From assembly GCA_965205385.1 (NCBI GenBank), contig CBDBGS010000008.1, positions 930,001-994,000 on the forward strand: a stretch of 64,000 bases of DNA. Direction: 5' to 3'. The DNA is from CATOSP01 sp965205385 (GTDB lineage Bacteria; Chloroflexota; Dehalococcoidia; Lucifugimonadales; UBA3495). The notes under the pieces were generated by a model. That model had not been told where the DNA came from and searched no databases. It worked only from the letters and a program-made list of their open reading frames with translations. Both the position numbers and the translations under genes were made by a program. Below, one piece after another: positions 33,735 to 42,326 of this stretch. Positions within the stretch are counted from its first letter, which is position 1. Every line of letters starts with the position of its first letter.

Positions 33735-35027
33735 ATGTTCATTGGATACTTCACTGAGAGGCCTTATCAGGACCCGAAATCGGGCTATTTCGGCGCAACC
33801 GGTAAGCCGATCATGGACCTCAATGTAAGCAACGAAATCTACGACGCCGAGTTGGGCGCTTCCCTCTACAATCGCTACCTGGACGAGAAACTCTACGCCG
33901 AAGAAATGGGCTTCGACGGCCTGATGCTGAATGAGCACCATAGCACCCCCTTCTGCATGGGCGGCGCGATGAACGTCGAAGCCTCCATTCTGGCGCGGAT
34001 CACTCAACGAGCCAAGATAGTCCTGCTGGGCAATATCATTCCCATTTGGGACGACCCCCTGTGGCTGGTTGAACAGCTTTCCATGATCGATATGATCTCC
34101 CACGGCAGGCTGGTTTCAGGTTGGGTGCGCGGCACCGGGCGCGAGAGCGTGGCGCACAACGTGGAGCCCCACTATAACTGGGAACGGTTCAAGGAAGCCC
34201 ACGAGCTTATAGTCAAGGCTTGGACCACCCCCGGCCCGTTCCGCTGGGAGGGCAAGCACTACCAATACCGGCATGTGAACCCCTGGGTGAAGCCCTACCA
34301 GAAGCCTCATCCTCCGATCTGGCTTCCGGGTGTCGTGAGCCGGGACTCGTTAATGTGGGCGGCCGAGCAGCGGATCCCCTACATAATGCTCGCGACTGAG
34401 ATGGAGCCCACCAAACAGGCCTTCCAGCTCTACCACGACACCGCCGCCGAACTGGGCTACCAGTCGGGTCCGCAGAACATCGGTTACCTTTGGAAGGTCC
34501 ACGTCGACGAGACGGAGGAACTTGCCGAAGCGGCGGGCCGCAAGTACGTGCAGGGTCCAAGCAACCCGTTCCTGGCGGGTAACGAGGGCACGGTCAACCC
34601 CGCGCTCCTGAACCTGCCTGGCCTGACGTCCCGGAGGCGGGTCCTGCCCACCCAGGCAGTGGCCACCCGAGCCCGGGGCGGCAACGCTGGCCCCGCCGGA
34701 GCCCTGGGACGCCCCTACGAGCAACAGGTGGAGAATTACACAATCATCTCCGGCACTCCGGACAGCGTTATTCCCAAGATCCGTCACGTCCTGGAGACCG
34801 TCCGCCCCGGAAGCATCTTCTTCTGGGACGGCGATGGCGCTATGACCCACGACGACGCCATGCGCAGCCTGCGCCTCATGGGGCAGGAAGTGATTCCCGC
34901 AGTCCACGAGATGGCCAAGGAGTTGGAGTTGCCGGGGCCCTTCGAGATGGATCCTGCAACCGGCACGCCCTACGCGGGCAATGCCCCGGTTATTCCAGCA
35001 ACCGCGGTAGCCCCGGACGACGACTAG
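33735..35027 (+). CDS. LLM-class flavin-dependent monooxygenase
   Basis: A 430-residue luciferase-like enzyme, longer than the other two in the window. GFDGLMLNEHHSTPFCMGG, IVLLGNIIPIWDDPLWLVEQ and GRLVSGWVRGTGRE are characteristic; the insert around SRRRVLPTQAVATRARGGNAG and a Pro/Ala-rich C-terminus are unusual. The EHH motif suggests the alkanal/hydrocarbon monooxygenase branch. It begins a tight plus-strand run with a 72-residue membrane protein, a halogenase-like flavoprotein, a cyclase and an SRPBCC protein. Confidence 0.92.
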   Translation: MFIGYFTERPYQDPKSGYFGATGKPIMDLNVSNEIYDAELGASLYNRYLDEKLYAEEMGFDGLMLNEHHSTPFCMGGAMNVEASILARITQRAKIVLLGNIIPIWDDPLWLVEQLSMIDMISHGRLVSGWVRGTGRESVAHNVEPHYNWERFKEAHELIVKAWTTPGPFRWEGKHYQYRHVNPWVKPYQKPHPPIWLPGVVSRDSLMWAAEQRIPYIMLATEMEPTKQAFQLYHDTAAELGYQSGPQNIGYLWKVHVDETEELAEAAGRKYVQGPSNPFLAGNEGTVNPALLNLPGLTSRRRVLPTQAVATRARGGNAGPAGALGRPYEQQVENYTIISGTPDSVIPKIRHVLETVRPGSIFFWDGDGAMTHDDAMRSLRLMGQEVIPAVHEMAKELELPGPFEMDPATGTPYAGNAPVIPATAVAPDDD

Positions 35028-35044
35028 AGAGGGTTGGGCGCCAC

Positions 35045-35263
35045 ATGGTCACACTTGAAGAACGGGTCAGTTGGCTGGAAGGGGCCTTCCAGCAACTGAT
35101 GGCCCGGATGGACACGTTGCCGACCAGGGACGAGGTGCGGGCCGAGATCAGAGAGGCCGAAGTGAGGATGATCAAGTGGATGGTCGGCATGATGGTCGCC
35201 CAGGCCGCACTGACCGTCGCCGCGGTCAGTGCCGCCGTCGCGCTGGTGAGGCTGACCTCGTAA
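35045..35263 (+). CDS. Small coiled-coil plus single-membrane-helix protein
   Basis: A 72-residue protein. The N-terminal half (LEERVSWLEGAFQQLMARMD, then RDEVRAEIREAEVRM) is a heptad-rich helix; the C-terminal half (WMVGMMVAQAALTVAAVSAA) is a membrane helix. Such small coiled-coil/TM proteins are common and uncharacterised. It lies 17 bp after the LLM gene and 25 bp before the halogenase-like gene, so it probably belongs to the same operon and could tether a partner to the membrane. Confidence 0.72.
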   Translation: MVTLEERVSWLEGAFQQLMARMDTLPTRDEVRAEIREAEVRMIKWMVGMMVAQAALTVAAVSAAVALVRLTS

Positions 35264-35288
35264 CTTACCGCTTAATGAGATTGTTCCG

Positions 35289-36935
35289 GTGACCCAACGG
35301 CAACCCTTCCCGCAAGTGGTCGTAGTTGGCGGCGGACCCGCGGGGTCCACCGCCGCGACCATGCTCGCCGCCCAGGGGTTCCAAGTCCTGTTGCTGGAAC
35401 GGGAGAAGTTCCCCAGGGACCACGTCGGAGAATCTATGTTGCCCGCCAGTATCCCGGTGTTGCAGGAGCTCGGCGTCCTGGAACGGATGGAGGAAGCCGG
35501 GTTCTTGCCCAAGTACGGCGCCACCATGGTGTGGGGCACGGATGAGAGTCCCTGGAGCTGGTACTTTGAGGAGACCAACACCAGGTATCCTCACTCTTAT
35601 CAGGTGTGGCGGCCCCAGTTCGACCAGATACTCCTGGATAACAGCCGCTGTCACGGCGTGGATGTGCGCGAGGGTCACCGAGTGACCGAGGTCGTGTTCG
35701 ACTCCGGCAGGGCTTCTAGAGTCAAATACCAGGGCCAAGACGGTGTATCCCACGAAATAGAAGCCGGGTTCGTCGTAGACGCCAGCGGTCAGGGGGGCGT
35801 TCTCGCCTCCAGCCTCGGGTTACGCCAATGGGACCCCTTCTTCCGGAACCTTGCGGTCTACGGGTACTACACCGGGGCGAAACGGTTGCCCGGCCGCGAC
35901 GAGACCAATATTTTCATAGAGGCCCATCCCGGGGGTTGGCTCTGGAATATCCCACTGCACACGGGTTGGGCGAGCGTGGGCGCGGTGGTGGACAGTGAGA
36001 GCGGACAAGAGGGAGTGGGTCAATATGGTCTCCGCGACTTCCTTCACGCGCAGCTTAGCGCCGCTCCCCACATGGCCAAGATGTTGGAAGAAGCTGAACT
36101 GGTCTCGGGGCCCTTCATCGTGAAGGACTGGTCGTACGTATGTGAACGGCTGGTGGGCGACGGGTATGTCCTGGCCGGTGACGCTGCGTGTTTCGTCGAC
36201 CCTCTCTTCTCTTCAGGCGTACATTTGGCGTTGATGTCGGGAATATTGGCCGCAGCCTACGCAACTACAGCTCTGAAAGACCCGGACTTGGCCGAGGCCG
36301 CCGGCGACGCCTACCAGGAGCTTTACTTCAAGGAATATTCCCACTTCCGGGAGTTGGCGCGGCTCTTTTACTCCAGCAACCTGGCGTCGGAAGGCTACTT
36401 TTGGGAAGCGCGCCGGCTTTTGGACGAAGGCCGGAAATTCTCGCCCAGGCACTCCTTCATCCAGGCCGTGGCCGGGCAGCCCCCTCGGGGATATGAACGA
36501 GTAGTCTTGGAGAGAGGCGAGCCCCCCGTGGACTTCGTAACCAGTGTCACAGAGGTAGAGTCGGAGCGAGCCGCCCGCCTAGGCAGATGGGAAGAATCAT
36601 TTGCCGCGGTGCGTGCGGGAGATGACCGGTTGCTATTGGCGGTTCCCCATCTGTCCGGCGGAGTAGAGGTAAAGCGCAAGGCGGTGCTGGGCGACGGTGA
36701 GTTCGTCTGGGGTACCGTGCTGACCACCGTTAGCCAGCCGGAGGGGACACCGTCGAGCGGCCTCGTGAACCGGCTGGTATCCATGATCGACGGCAATGCT
36801 TCGGTAGGGCAGTTATTGACCTCAATGCGGAGTCAGGGTGACCCGAGTCAGGCCGAATCGTTGGACCGTAGCGTGTTGACGACCCTTCAGATACTATTCG
36901 TCGACGGCACGATAGAATCGCTGAAGGGATTATGA
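35289..36935 (+). CDS. FAD-dependent oxidoreductase resembling flavin-dependent halogenases
   Basis: A 548-residue flavoprotein. FAD-binding GGGPAGSTAA at 14-23. The sequence GFLPKYGATMVWG places Lys75 where flavin-dependent halogenases of the CmlS/PltA group have their catalytic Lys, and WLWNIP (217-222) fits the halogenase WxWxIP signature exactly. GDGYVLAGDAACFVDPLFSSG is the second FAD motif. A C-terminal extension with LVSMIDGNASVGQLL resembles a PqqD/winged-helix-like unit. GTG start. A halogenase is the best reading; a geranylgeranyl-reductase-type enzyme is the alternative. Confidence 0.82.
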   Translation: MTQRQPFPQVVVVGGGPAGSTAATMLAAQGFQVLLLEREKFPRDHVGESMLPASIPVLQELGVLERMEEAGFLPKYGATMVWGTDESPWSWYFEETNTRYPHSYQVWRPQFDQILLDNSRCHGVDVREGHRVTEVVFDSGRASRVKYQGQDGVSHEIEAGFVVDASGQGGVLASSLGLRQWDPFFRNLAVYGYYTGAKRLPGRDETNIFIEAHPGGWLWNIPLHTGWASVGAVVDSESGQEGVGQYGLRDFLHAQLSAAPHMAKMLEEAELVSGPFIVKDWSYVCERLVGDGYVLAGDAACFVDPLFSSGVHLALMSGILAAAYATTALKDPDLAEAAGDAYQELYFKEYSHFRELARLFYSSNLASEGYFWEARRLLDEGRKFSPRHSFIQAVAGQPPRGYERVVLERGEPPVDFVTSVTEVESERAARLGRWEESFAAVRAGDDRLLLAVPHLSGGVEVKRKAVLGDGEFVWGTVLTTVSQPEGTPSSGLVNRLVSMIDGNASVGQLLTSMRSQGDPSQAESLDRSVLTTLQILFVDGTIESLKGL

Positions 36936-36960
36936 CCCGGACCATTTGGAGCAATCCAAG

Positions 36961-36986
36961 GCTGGGACTCTGAGCTGGGACTCTTA
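36961..36986 (+). repeat. 13-bp tandem duplication upstream of a ribosome binding site
   Basis: GCTGGGACTCTGA (36961-36973) followed directly by GCTGGGACTCTTA (36974-36986), 12 of 13 identical. It lies just before the AGGAGGCA ribosome binding site of the cyclase gene at 37001. Confidence 0.88.
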
Positions 36987-37000
36987 GATAGGAGGCAGGT

Positions 37001-37930
37001 ATGACCACTACGAAGATACCCACGGAAGAGGAAGTTCTGGGTTGGATGAATTCATTGAGCAACTGGGGTAGGTGGGGTCCGGACGATGAGTTGGGAACGC
37101 TCAACCTGGTCACGCCCGCGAAGGTCGCCCAGGCGGGAAGACTGGTGAGGGAAGGCATAACCGTTACCTGCGCCAGGCTAATCGTTCCAGAGGGCGCGGC
37201 GGACGTGACCTCCATTCCTCCGCTGCATTACATGGTCCGCACCGGCGAGTCGGCTCCTGCCAACGGGGGCGGCGGGGCATCGGACTTCTTCGGATTTTCC
37301 TTTCATGGACTGACAATCACCCACCTGGACGCGCTTTGTCACCAGTTCTGGGACGGCAAGATGTACAACGGGAAGGACGCTGCCCTGGTCACAGCCGACC
37401 AAAAGGCCACGGCGGGCCACATAGACCGGGCACAGAACGGCGTGGTCACCCGGGGAGTGATGCTCGACATTACTAAAGTGAAGGGCAAGGAATGGCTGGA
37501 CCCCGGCGAGCCGGTGTTCACCGCGGACCTGGAGGCAGCGGAGGCCGCGCAGGGAGTGCGCGTGGAAGAGGGCGACGCTCTAATGCTCCGCCTGGGTTGG
37601 TACAAGCGCCGGTTGGAGTTGGGTCCTCCGGAGGCAGGCAGGCCGGGACTGCACGCCGAGACGATCCCATGGCTGCACGAGCGGGGTGTCTCGGTCCTGG
37701 CGGGCGACGCTTCGCAGGACATGGACCCCGCCGGTTACCCCAACCTCGGTCTTCCGGTACACCGGGTGGGCATCGTTGCCATGGGTCTATGGCTCATCGA
37801 CGCCGCGAACTGTGAAGAACTGGCCAAGGTGTGCGAGCAACTCAACCGGTACGAGTTTATGTTCGTGGTTGCCCCTCTCCGGTTCAAGAACGCCACCGGG
37901 TCTCCCATAAACCCCTTGGCAGTGTTTTAG
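37001..37930 (+). CDS. Cyclase family protein (kynurenine formamidase-like)
   Basis: A 309-residue metal-dependent hydrolase of the cyclase/KynB family. The metal-binding motif appears as THLDALCHQFWDGKMYNG, the large-bacterial variant of HxGTHxDxPxH; a second His is in GHIDRAQNGVVTRGV. Members open lactams, formamides or isatin-like rings. AGGAGGCAGGT lies directly upstream. It follows the halogenase-like gene by 65 bp and precedes the SRPBCC gene by nine bases. Confidence 0.9.
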   Translation: MTTTKIPTEEEVLGWMNSLSNWGRWGPDDELGTLNLVTPAKVAQAGRLVREGITVTCARLIVPEGAADVTSIPPLHYMVRTGESAPANGGGGASDFFGFSFHGLTITHLDALCHQFWDGKMYNGKDAALVTADQKATAGHIDRAQNGVVTRGVMLDITKVKGKEWLDPGEPVFTADLEAAEAAQGVRVEEGDALMLRLGWYKRRLELGPPEAGRPGLHAETIPWLHERGVSVLAGDASQDMDPAGYPNLGLPVHRVGIVAMGLWLIDAANCEELAKVCEQLNRYEFMFVVAPLRFKNATGSPINPLAVF

Positions 37931-37939
37931 GGTCCTCCA

Positions 37940-38539
37940 ATGCCAAACATCGGTTTCCAGGTCCAGGTCCCGGCCTCCCCCGAACAGGTCTTCGAATATG
38001 TGACCCGGTTTCCGGTGACGGGCCGCCCAAGCCGGAGCGTGCTGGAAGACAGGTACGGTAGGTTATTGGAGCAGGACGGGCAGGACTATACGTTCCAGGA
38101 CGACGCTAACGAGGAACTGCGCTGGCGGTGCACCTTCGACCCGCCCCGCCAGCGGGCCATGCGGCTGCCGGAAACCAACTGGGCCGACCGGCTGGACTGG
38201 TTCGAGCCATCAGAGTTGGGAACGGTTTGGACGATTTTGTGGGAGCTCAAGACCACCGGTATGCGCTCATACACACAGTGGCTGACCTTCCAGCTAACTG
38301 GGAAGCGGCGCACCTACCACCAGGTGGTCGCGCCGGTCCTGCAACACTTCGGCCAGGCCGCGGCTCCTCCCCCAGCGTCCGGGGAGCCCGAAGTCGCCCA
38401 CACTCGGGGCGAGGAGCCGCCTCGCGTGGAAGATACGGCCGACCCCGCACCACCGGAGCAGGATACTCCCGCAAGACCCGAAACGCCGAAGACACTCCGC
38501 AGCCCCAGGCCCCGCGTCCGCCGCCGCAGGCGGGAATAG
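37940..38539 (+). CDS. SRPBCC-like protein with disordered Pro-rich, Arg-rich tail
   Basis: A 199-residue protein. Residues 1-130 fit a START/SRPBCC ligand-binding fold (FQVQVPASPEQVFEYVTRFP, WADRLDWFEPSELGTVWTI, YHQVVAPVLQHFG). Residues 135-199 are disordered, rich in Pro, Glu and Ala, and end in RPRVRRRRRE. No catalytic motif is visible. Its start is nine bases after the cyclase stop, so it is the last gene of the 33735-38539 run. A polyketide-cyclase-like or small-molecule-binding role is possible. Confidence 0.72.
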   Translation: MPNIGFQVQVPASPEQVFEYVTRFPVTGRPSRSVLEDRYGRLLEQDGQDYTFQDDANEELRWRCTFDPPRQRAMRLPETNWADRLDWFEPSELGTVWTILWELKTTGMRSYTQWLTFQLTGKRRTYHQVVAPVLQHFGQAAAPPPASGEPEVAHTRGEEPPRVEDTADPAPPEQDTPARPETPKTLRSPRPRVRRRRRE

Positions 38540-38581
38540 AGCGCCGGCCAACAGCCCGACGTGAACAAACCACGACCTCCA

Positions 38582-38620
38582 CCGGTCGTCCTGAGCAGAG
38601 TGCAGCGGAATCGAAGGAAC
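38582..38620 (-). repeat. Short extragenic repeat, second copy
   Basis: Read on the minus strand it starts GTTCCTTCGATTCCGCTGCA and continues CTCAGGACGACCGG, closely matching the sequence at 14241-14277. It lies between convergent genes ending at 38539 and 38642. Confidence 0.6.
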
Positions 38621-38641
38621 TCTTTCGTTGAGCTGGCCGGG

Positions 38642-39745
38642 TTAGACGCTTACTTCCACGCGCCTGCCCTGGTCGGATGAAGCGCGGATCGCGTCGATGA
38701 ACTTATGCAAGCCCACGGCCGTGTCGAAGTTGGGCTCGCAGACTCCGCCGGAACGGATGGCCTGTCCGAACTGGTAATACATCTGCCCCACGTTGTAAGG
38801 CGCCCCTTTGGGCATCCCTTCCAGCACCCACACCAGGCGTGAGGGGACCTCGATGTCGTGGAGGGCGCTGTCGTCGTTCTTCGCGCCTCGGAGCCGGACG
38901 TCCCCAAGCTGCGGGGAGTCCTCCGACTCGGCTACCAACGTTCCTTCACGCCCGAAGACCTCCAGCTTGTAGCCGCTGTCCGCCCAAGGCACGCTGGCCA
39001 CATGCACCGCTCCGACACCCCCGCCGGACAGTCGTCCGCTGACCAGGATGTTGTCGGGGGCGGTCACATCCACCATCTGGTCGGTGTCCGACTCATGCCA
39101 CTGGGGGGCCTGGGTCGACACTACCGTCGAGACCTCGCTGAAATCACCCACGACGTACCGAAGGGCGTCAATGGCGTGACCGCAGGCTATGGTCAGAGTA
39201 GTTGCGCCGAGGGTGTCGTCGCGCTGCCAGGTGCGGTCCGAAGTGCGGGAAAGTACGCCGCCCCTGATTAGACTCAGGTTGCACGACATAACCTCGCCCA
39301 CGTAGCCGCTTTCCACCAGCTCTTTCATGTACATCACCGCTGGGGCCGCACGGGCCTGTAGGCCCACCATGGTCTGGACGCCTTTGGCCCGCGCCAAGTC
39401 GGCCATCTCCTGGGCTTCGGCCAACGTCGCGCCGAGGGGCCACTCAGTGAAGACGTGCTTGCCCGCGTTGAGCGCGTCCATGGTTGGCTGGTAGTGGGAC
39501 GGCACCCGGACCACGACGGCTACGGCGTCGATTTCCGGGCTGGCCAACATGTCGCGGTGGTCATGGAATGCCAACCGCGCCCCGAACCTGGCCGCGGACT
39601 CTTCGGCGCTCTCTTGCCGTGTGGTGCATACGCCGGTCAACTCGAATTCCGGGCTGGCCAGCAGGGCCGGGAGGTGGGACCTGTGTGCCCATCCCTTGGA
39701 GATGTTTGCTCCGATTACGCCAATGCGGATCCTCTCCGATGCCAT
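38642..39745 (-). CDS. Gal80-like member of the Gfo/Idh/MocA family
   Basis: A 367-residue protein with the Rossmann start IGVIGANISKGWAHRSHLPAL and family C-terminal domain. The catalytic EKP motif is TEWPLGATLAEAQEMADL, so Lys is replaced by Trp102. EWxLGA plus GVQTMVGLQAR and MKELVESGYVGEV is the pattern of fungal Gal80 and its bacterial homologues, which bind NAD(P) but act as sensors or use other chemistry. CAGGAG precedes the ATG. It lies alone on the minus strand between divergent and convergent plus-strand genes. Confidence 0.85.
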   Translation of the reverse strand: MASERIRIGVIGANISKGWAHRSHLPALLASPEFELTGVCTTRQESAEESAARFGARLAFHDHRDMLASPEIDAVAVVVRVPSHYQPTMDALNAGKHVFTEWPLGATLAEAQEMADLARAKGVQTMVGLQARAAPAVMYMKELVESGYVGEVMSCNLSLIRGGVLSRTSDRTWQRDDTLGATTLTIACGHAIDALRYVVGDFSEVSTVVSTQAPQWHESDTDQMVDVTAPDNILVSGRLSGGGVGAVHVASVPWADSGYKLEVFGREGTLVAESEDSPQLGDVRLRGAKNDDSALHDIEVPSRLVWVLEGMPKGAPYNVGQMYYQFGQAIRSGGVCEPNFDTAVGLHKFIDAIRASSDQGRRVEVSV

Positions 39746-39928
39746 CGCACTTTACTCCTGCAAATAGACGTGAGTCGAATGGGAGAATTGAGTCCCCGAA
39801 TTGAGCGCTATCCTAACACGCGCCAACTCGGCGGGCCAGAGACCGAATACGAGCCGCAGCGGGATGGAATTCGTTTATAATCTGTTAGAATCCTAGACGG
39901 CCACGCCCCATGTTAAGGAGGGTTATCC

Positions 39929-40633
39929 ATGGCATCGTCCTGGGAGACTTTACATGTAGACGGAGCTCATATGCGGGCCTACTTGAGCTTGCCTGATGGC
40001 GGCGGACCCTTCCCAGCCGTCGTAATCAGCCAGCACGGCGGGGGAGTAGACCAGTTCATTCGCGACATGGCCGACCGGCTTGCTGAGGCGGGTTACGCCG
40101 CCTGCGCTCCGGAGCTTTACCACCGCATCACGGATGACATGCTGGCCGATGGTTCTCGTCCCATCCAGCACCTGAGCGACCCTGACATCGTGGCGGACAT
40201 TAACGCCACCGTAGATTTCCTTAGAAGCCATGCCTTCGTCGATGGAGACCGAATTGGCGTCACCGGTTTCTGTATGGGCGGGCGGGTGACTTGGCTGGCC
40301 GCCGCGACCAACCCTCACTTCAACGCCGCTGTACCCTACTACGGTGGAAACATCATGGTCCCCTGGGGCGCGGCGGACAAGACACCGTTCGATCTGACCG
40401 GCGGGATTAAGTGCCCCGTGCTTTTCCATTTCGGCGAAATCGACGAGAATCCTTCACAGGGCGACATGGCCAAGTTCGACGCGGAGTTGAATAGGCTGCG
40501 GATAGCCCATGAGTTCCACACCTACCCGGGGGCGGACCATGCGTTTATGGACCACACCGGCCCCAGACACCAACAAGCAGCCGCCGATGCCTCCTGGCCA
40601 AGAACGCTGGCTTTCTTTGGCGAACACCTATAA
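39929..40633 (+). CDS. Dienelactone hydrolase family protein
   Basis: A 234-residue alpha/beta hydrolase of the DLH type. The nucleophile is Cys in GVTGFCMGGRVTWL, with Asp in HFGEIDENPS and His in YPGADHAFMDHTGP. Classical members hydrolyse dienelactone in chloroaromatic breakdown, but many have other substrates. AAGGAGGG precedes the ATG; TATAAT at 39876-39881 is a possible -10 box without a good -35. It lies 52 bp before the GMC oxidoreductase gene. Confidence 0.91.
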   Translation: MASSWETLHVDGAHMRAYLSLPDGGGPFPAVVISQHGGGVDQFIRDMADRLAEAGYAACAPELYHRITDDMLADGSRPIQHLSDPDIVADINATVDFLRSHAFVDGDRIGVTGFCMGGRVTWLAAATNPHFNAAVPYYGGNIMVPWGAADKTPFDLTGGIKCPVLFHFGEIDENPSQGDMAKFDAELNRLRIAHEFHTYPGADHAFMDHTGPRHQQAAADASWPRTLAFFGEHL

Positions 40634-40685
40634 CCTAAGCGGTCTGTATAACCCGGGCGGCTTTGATTATAAGAAGGGAGAGACC

Positions 40686-42218
40686 ATGAAATACGGCGTA
40701 GTGATTATCGGCGCGGGTTCCGCGGGCTGTGTGTTGGCGACCCGTCTTTCGGAGGACCCCAACCGTTCGGTGCTTCTATTGGAAGCGGGGCCGGACTACC
40801 CCGACTTCGAGACCTACCCCGACGACCTGAAGTTCGGATATAATCAGATGGCCTCCGCGGTGGACGCGCCTCACAACTGGTCTTTCAGGGGTATACCTAC
40901 GGCGGAGCAGGGGGAGACCATGCCTGTGCCGAGGGGCCGCGTAGTAGGCGGCTCCAGCGCAGTCAACGGCCAGGTATTCTTGCGGGGAGTCCCGGAGGAC
41001 TATGACAACTGGGCGTCTTGGGGTAACGATGAATGGTCCTTCGTGAATACGTTGCCGTATTTCAGGAAGGCTGAAACCGATACTGATATCGTGGATGACT
41101 TCCACGGGAACGACGGGCCGATCCCGGTGCGACGCCATAAGCAGGAGACGTGGCTTCCGGCCCAGAACGCTTTCTACCGGTCGGCCAGGGATGCCGGTTA
41201 CCCCCACGACCCGGACATGAACCATCCCGAATCCTGGGGCATCGGACCCATTCCCATGAACAACCCCAACGGCGTGAGGATGAGCACGTCCCTGACCTAT
41301 CTCAACCCCGTGCGAAACCGGCTCAACCTGACGGTCCGGGGCAACGTGACCGTGCATAAGGTGGTGATCGAGGATGGCCGAGCTACCGGCGTAGACGTTG
41401 AGAGCGGTGGCGAGAGGTTCGTCGTCGACACGGAACAGGTGATTCTGAGCGCCGGAGGCATAGGCTCACCCCAACTGCTGATGCTGTCGGGCGTTGGTCC
41501 CGCCGGCCACCTCCGGGAGATCGGCATCCCGGTCCTATTGGACCTGCCCGGCGTGGGCCAGAATTTGCGGGACCATCCCAACGTCCGCGTGCCCATCCGG
41601 GTTAAGGACGATTTTCCGTTGGACCCGGAAGCCCCACGGAGTCAATTGGCCCTGCGCTACACGGCAACGGGCTCGAGCGACCGTAACGACATGCAGATAA
41701 TGCAGTCGTCTTTCTCCTCCCCAATCGGAGGCGATCCACTGGAAGGGGAAGGCATCCGGTTCACCGCGATCCTCGAGCTCGCCGACGGCGCGGGGGAGCT
41801 GAAGCTCGCCTCCGCCGATCCCCACGACCAGCCGGCGCTCAATTATCGCTACCTGGAAGAGGCCCGGGACCGTGAAAGGTTGCGCGAGGGCGTCCGGATT
41901 TGCCTGGGCTTGCTGGAACACGACGCTTACAAGGACATCGTAGAGGAGGCTATCAGCCCGACGCCCGACGATCTGGCCTCGGACGAAGCCCTTGACCAAT
42001 GGATGCGGCTCAATGTCACGACCACCCAACACATTTCAGGCACTTGCAAAATGGGTCCGGAGTCAGACCCCATGGCCGTCTTGGACCAATACTGCCGGGT
42101 CAGAGGGATTGAAGGACTGCGGGTGGTCGACGTTTCCACCCTTCCCGATTGTGTTCGCGCCAACACCAACGCGACTACGATCATGATCGCGGAGCGGGTG
42201 GCGGACTGGATGAAGTAG
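40686..42218 (+). CDS. GMC-family FAD oxidoreductase (choline/alcohol dehydrogenase-like)
   Basis: A 510-residue GMC flavoprotein. FAD motif VVIIGAGSAGCVLATRLSED at the N-terminus, GRVVGGSSAVNGQVFLRG, the signature GIGSPQLLMLSGVGPA and C-terminal TTQHISGTCKMG plus ANTNATTIMIAERV, which supply the active-site His and Asn. It oxidises an alcohol or related substrate. ATG 40686 follows AGAAGGGAGAG; the frame is open upstream into the preceding gene but that part is not conserved. Confidence 0.94.
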   Translation: MKYGVVIIGAGSAGCVLATRLSEDPNRSVLLLEAGPDYPDFETYPDDLKFGYNQMASAVDAPHNWSFRGIPTAEQGETMPVPRGRVVGGSSAVNGQVFLRGVPEDYDNWASWGNDEWSFVNTLPYFRKAETDTDIVDDFHGNDGPIPVRRHKQETWLPAQNAFYRSARDAGYPHDPDMNHPESWGIGPIPMNNPNGVRMSTSLTYLNPVRNRLNLTVRGNVTVHKVVIEDGRATGVDVESGGERFVVDTEQVILSAGGIGSPQLLMLSGVGPAGHLREIGIPVLLDLPGVGQNLRDHPNVRVPIRVKDDFPLDPEAPRSQLALRYTATGSSDRNDMQIMQSSFSSPIGGDPLEGEGIRFTAILELADGAGELKLASADPHDQPALNYRYLEEARDRERLREGVRICLGLLEHDAYKDIVEEAISPTPDDLASDEALDQWMRLNVTTTQHISGTCKMGPESDPMAVLDQYCRVRGIEGLRVVDVSTLPDCVRANTNATTIMIAERVADWMK

Positions 42219-42326
42219 GGGCCGCAGAGTGCCCAGGTTTTACTAACCTTGTTTGTCCGAGGGGGGAGTCTGGGGGCAATTCCGTCTCCGTATAACATTC
42301 TGCGGAAATAGATTGGAGCCTGTACG

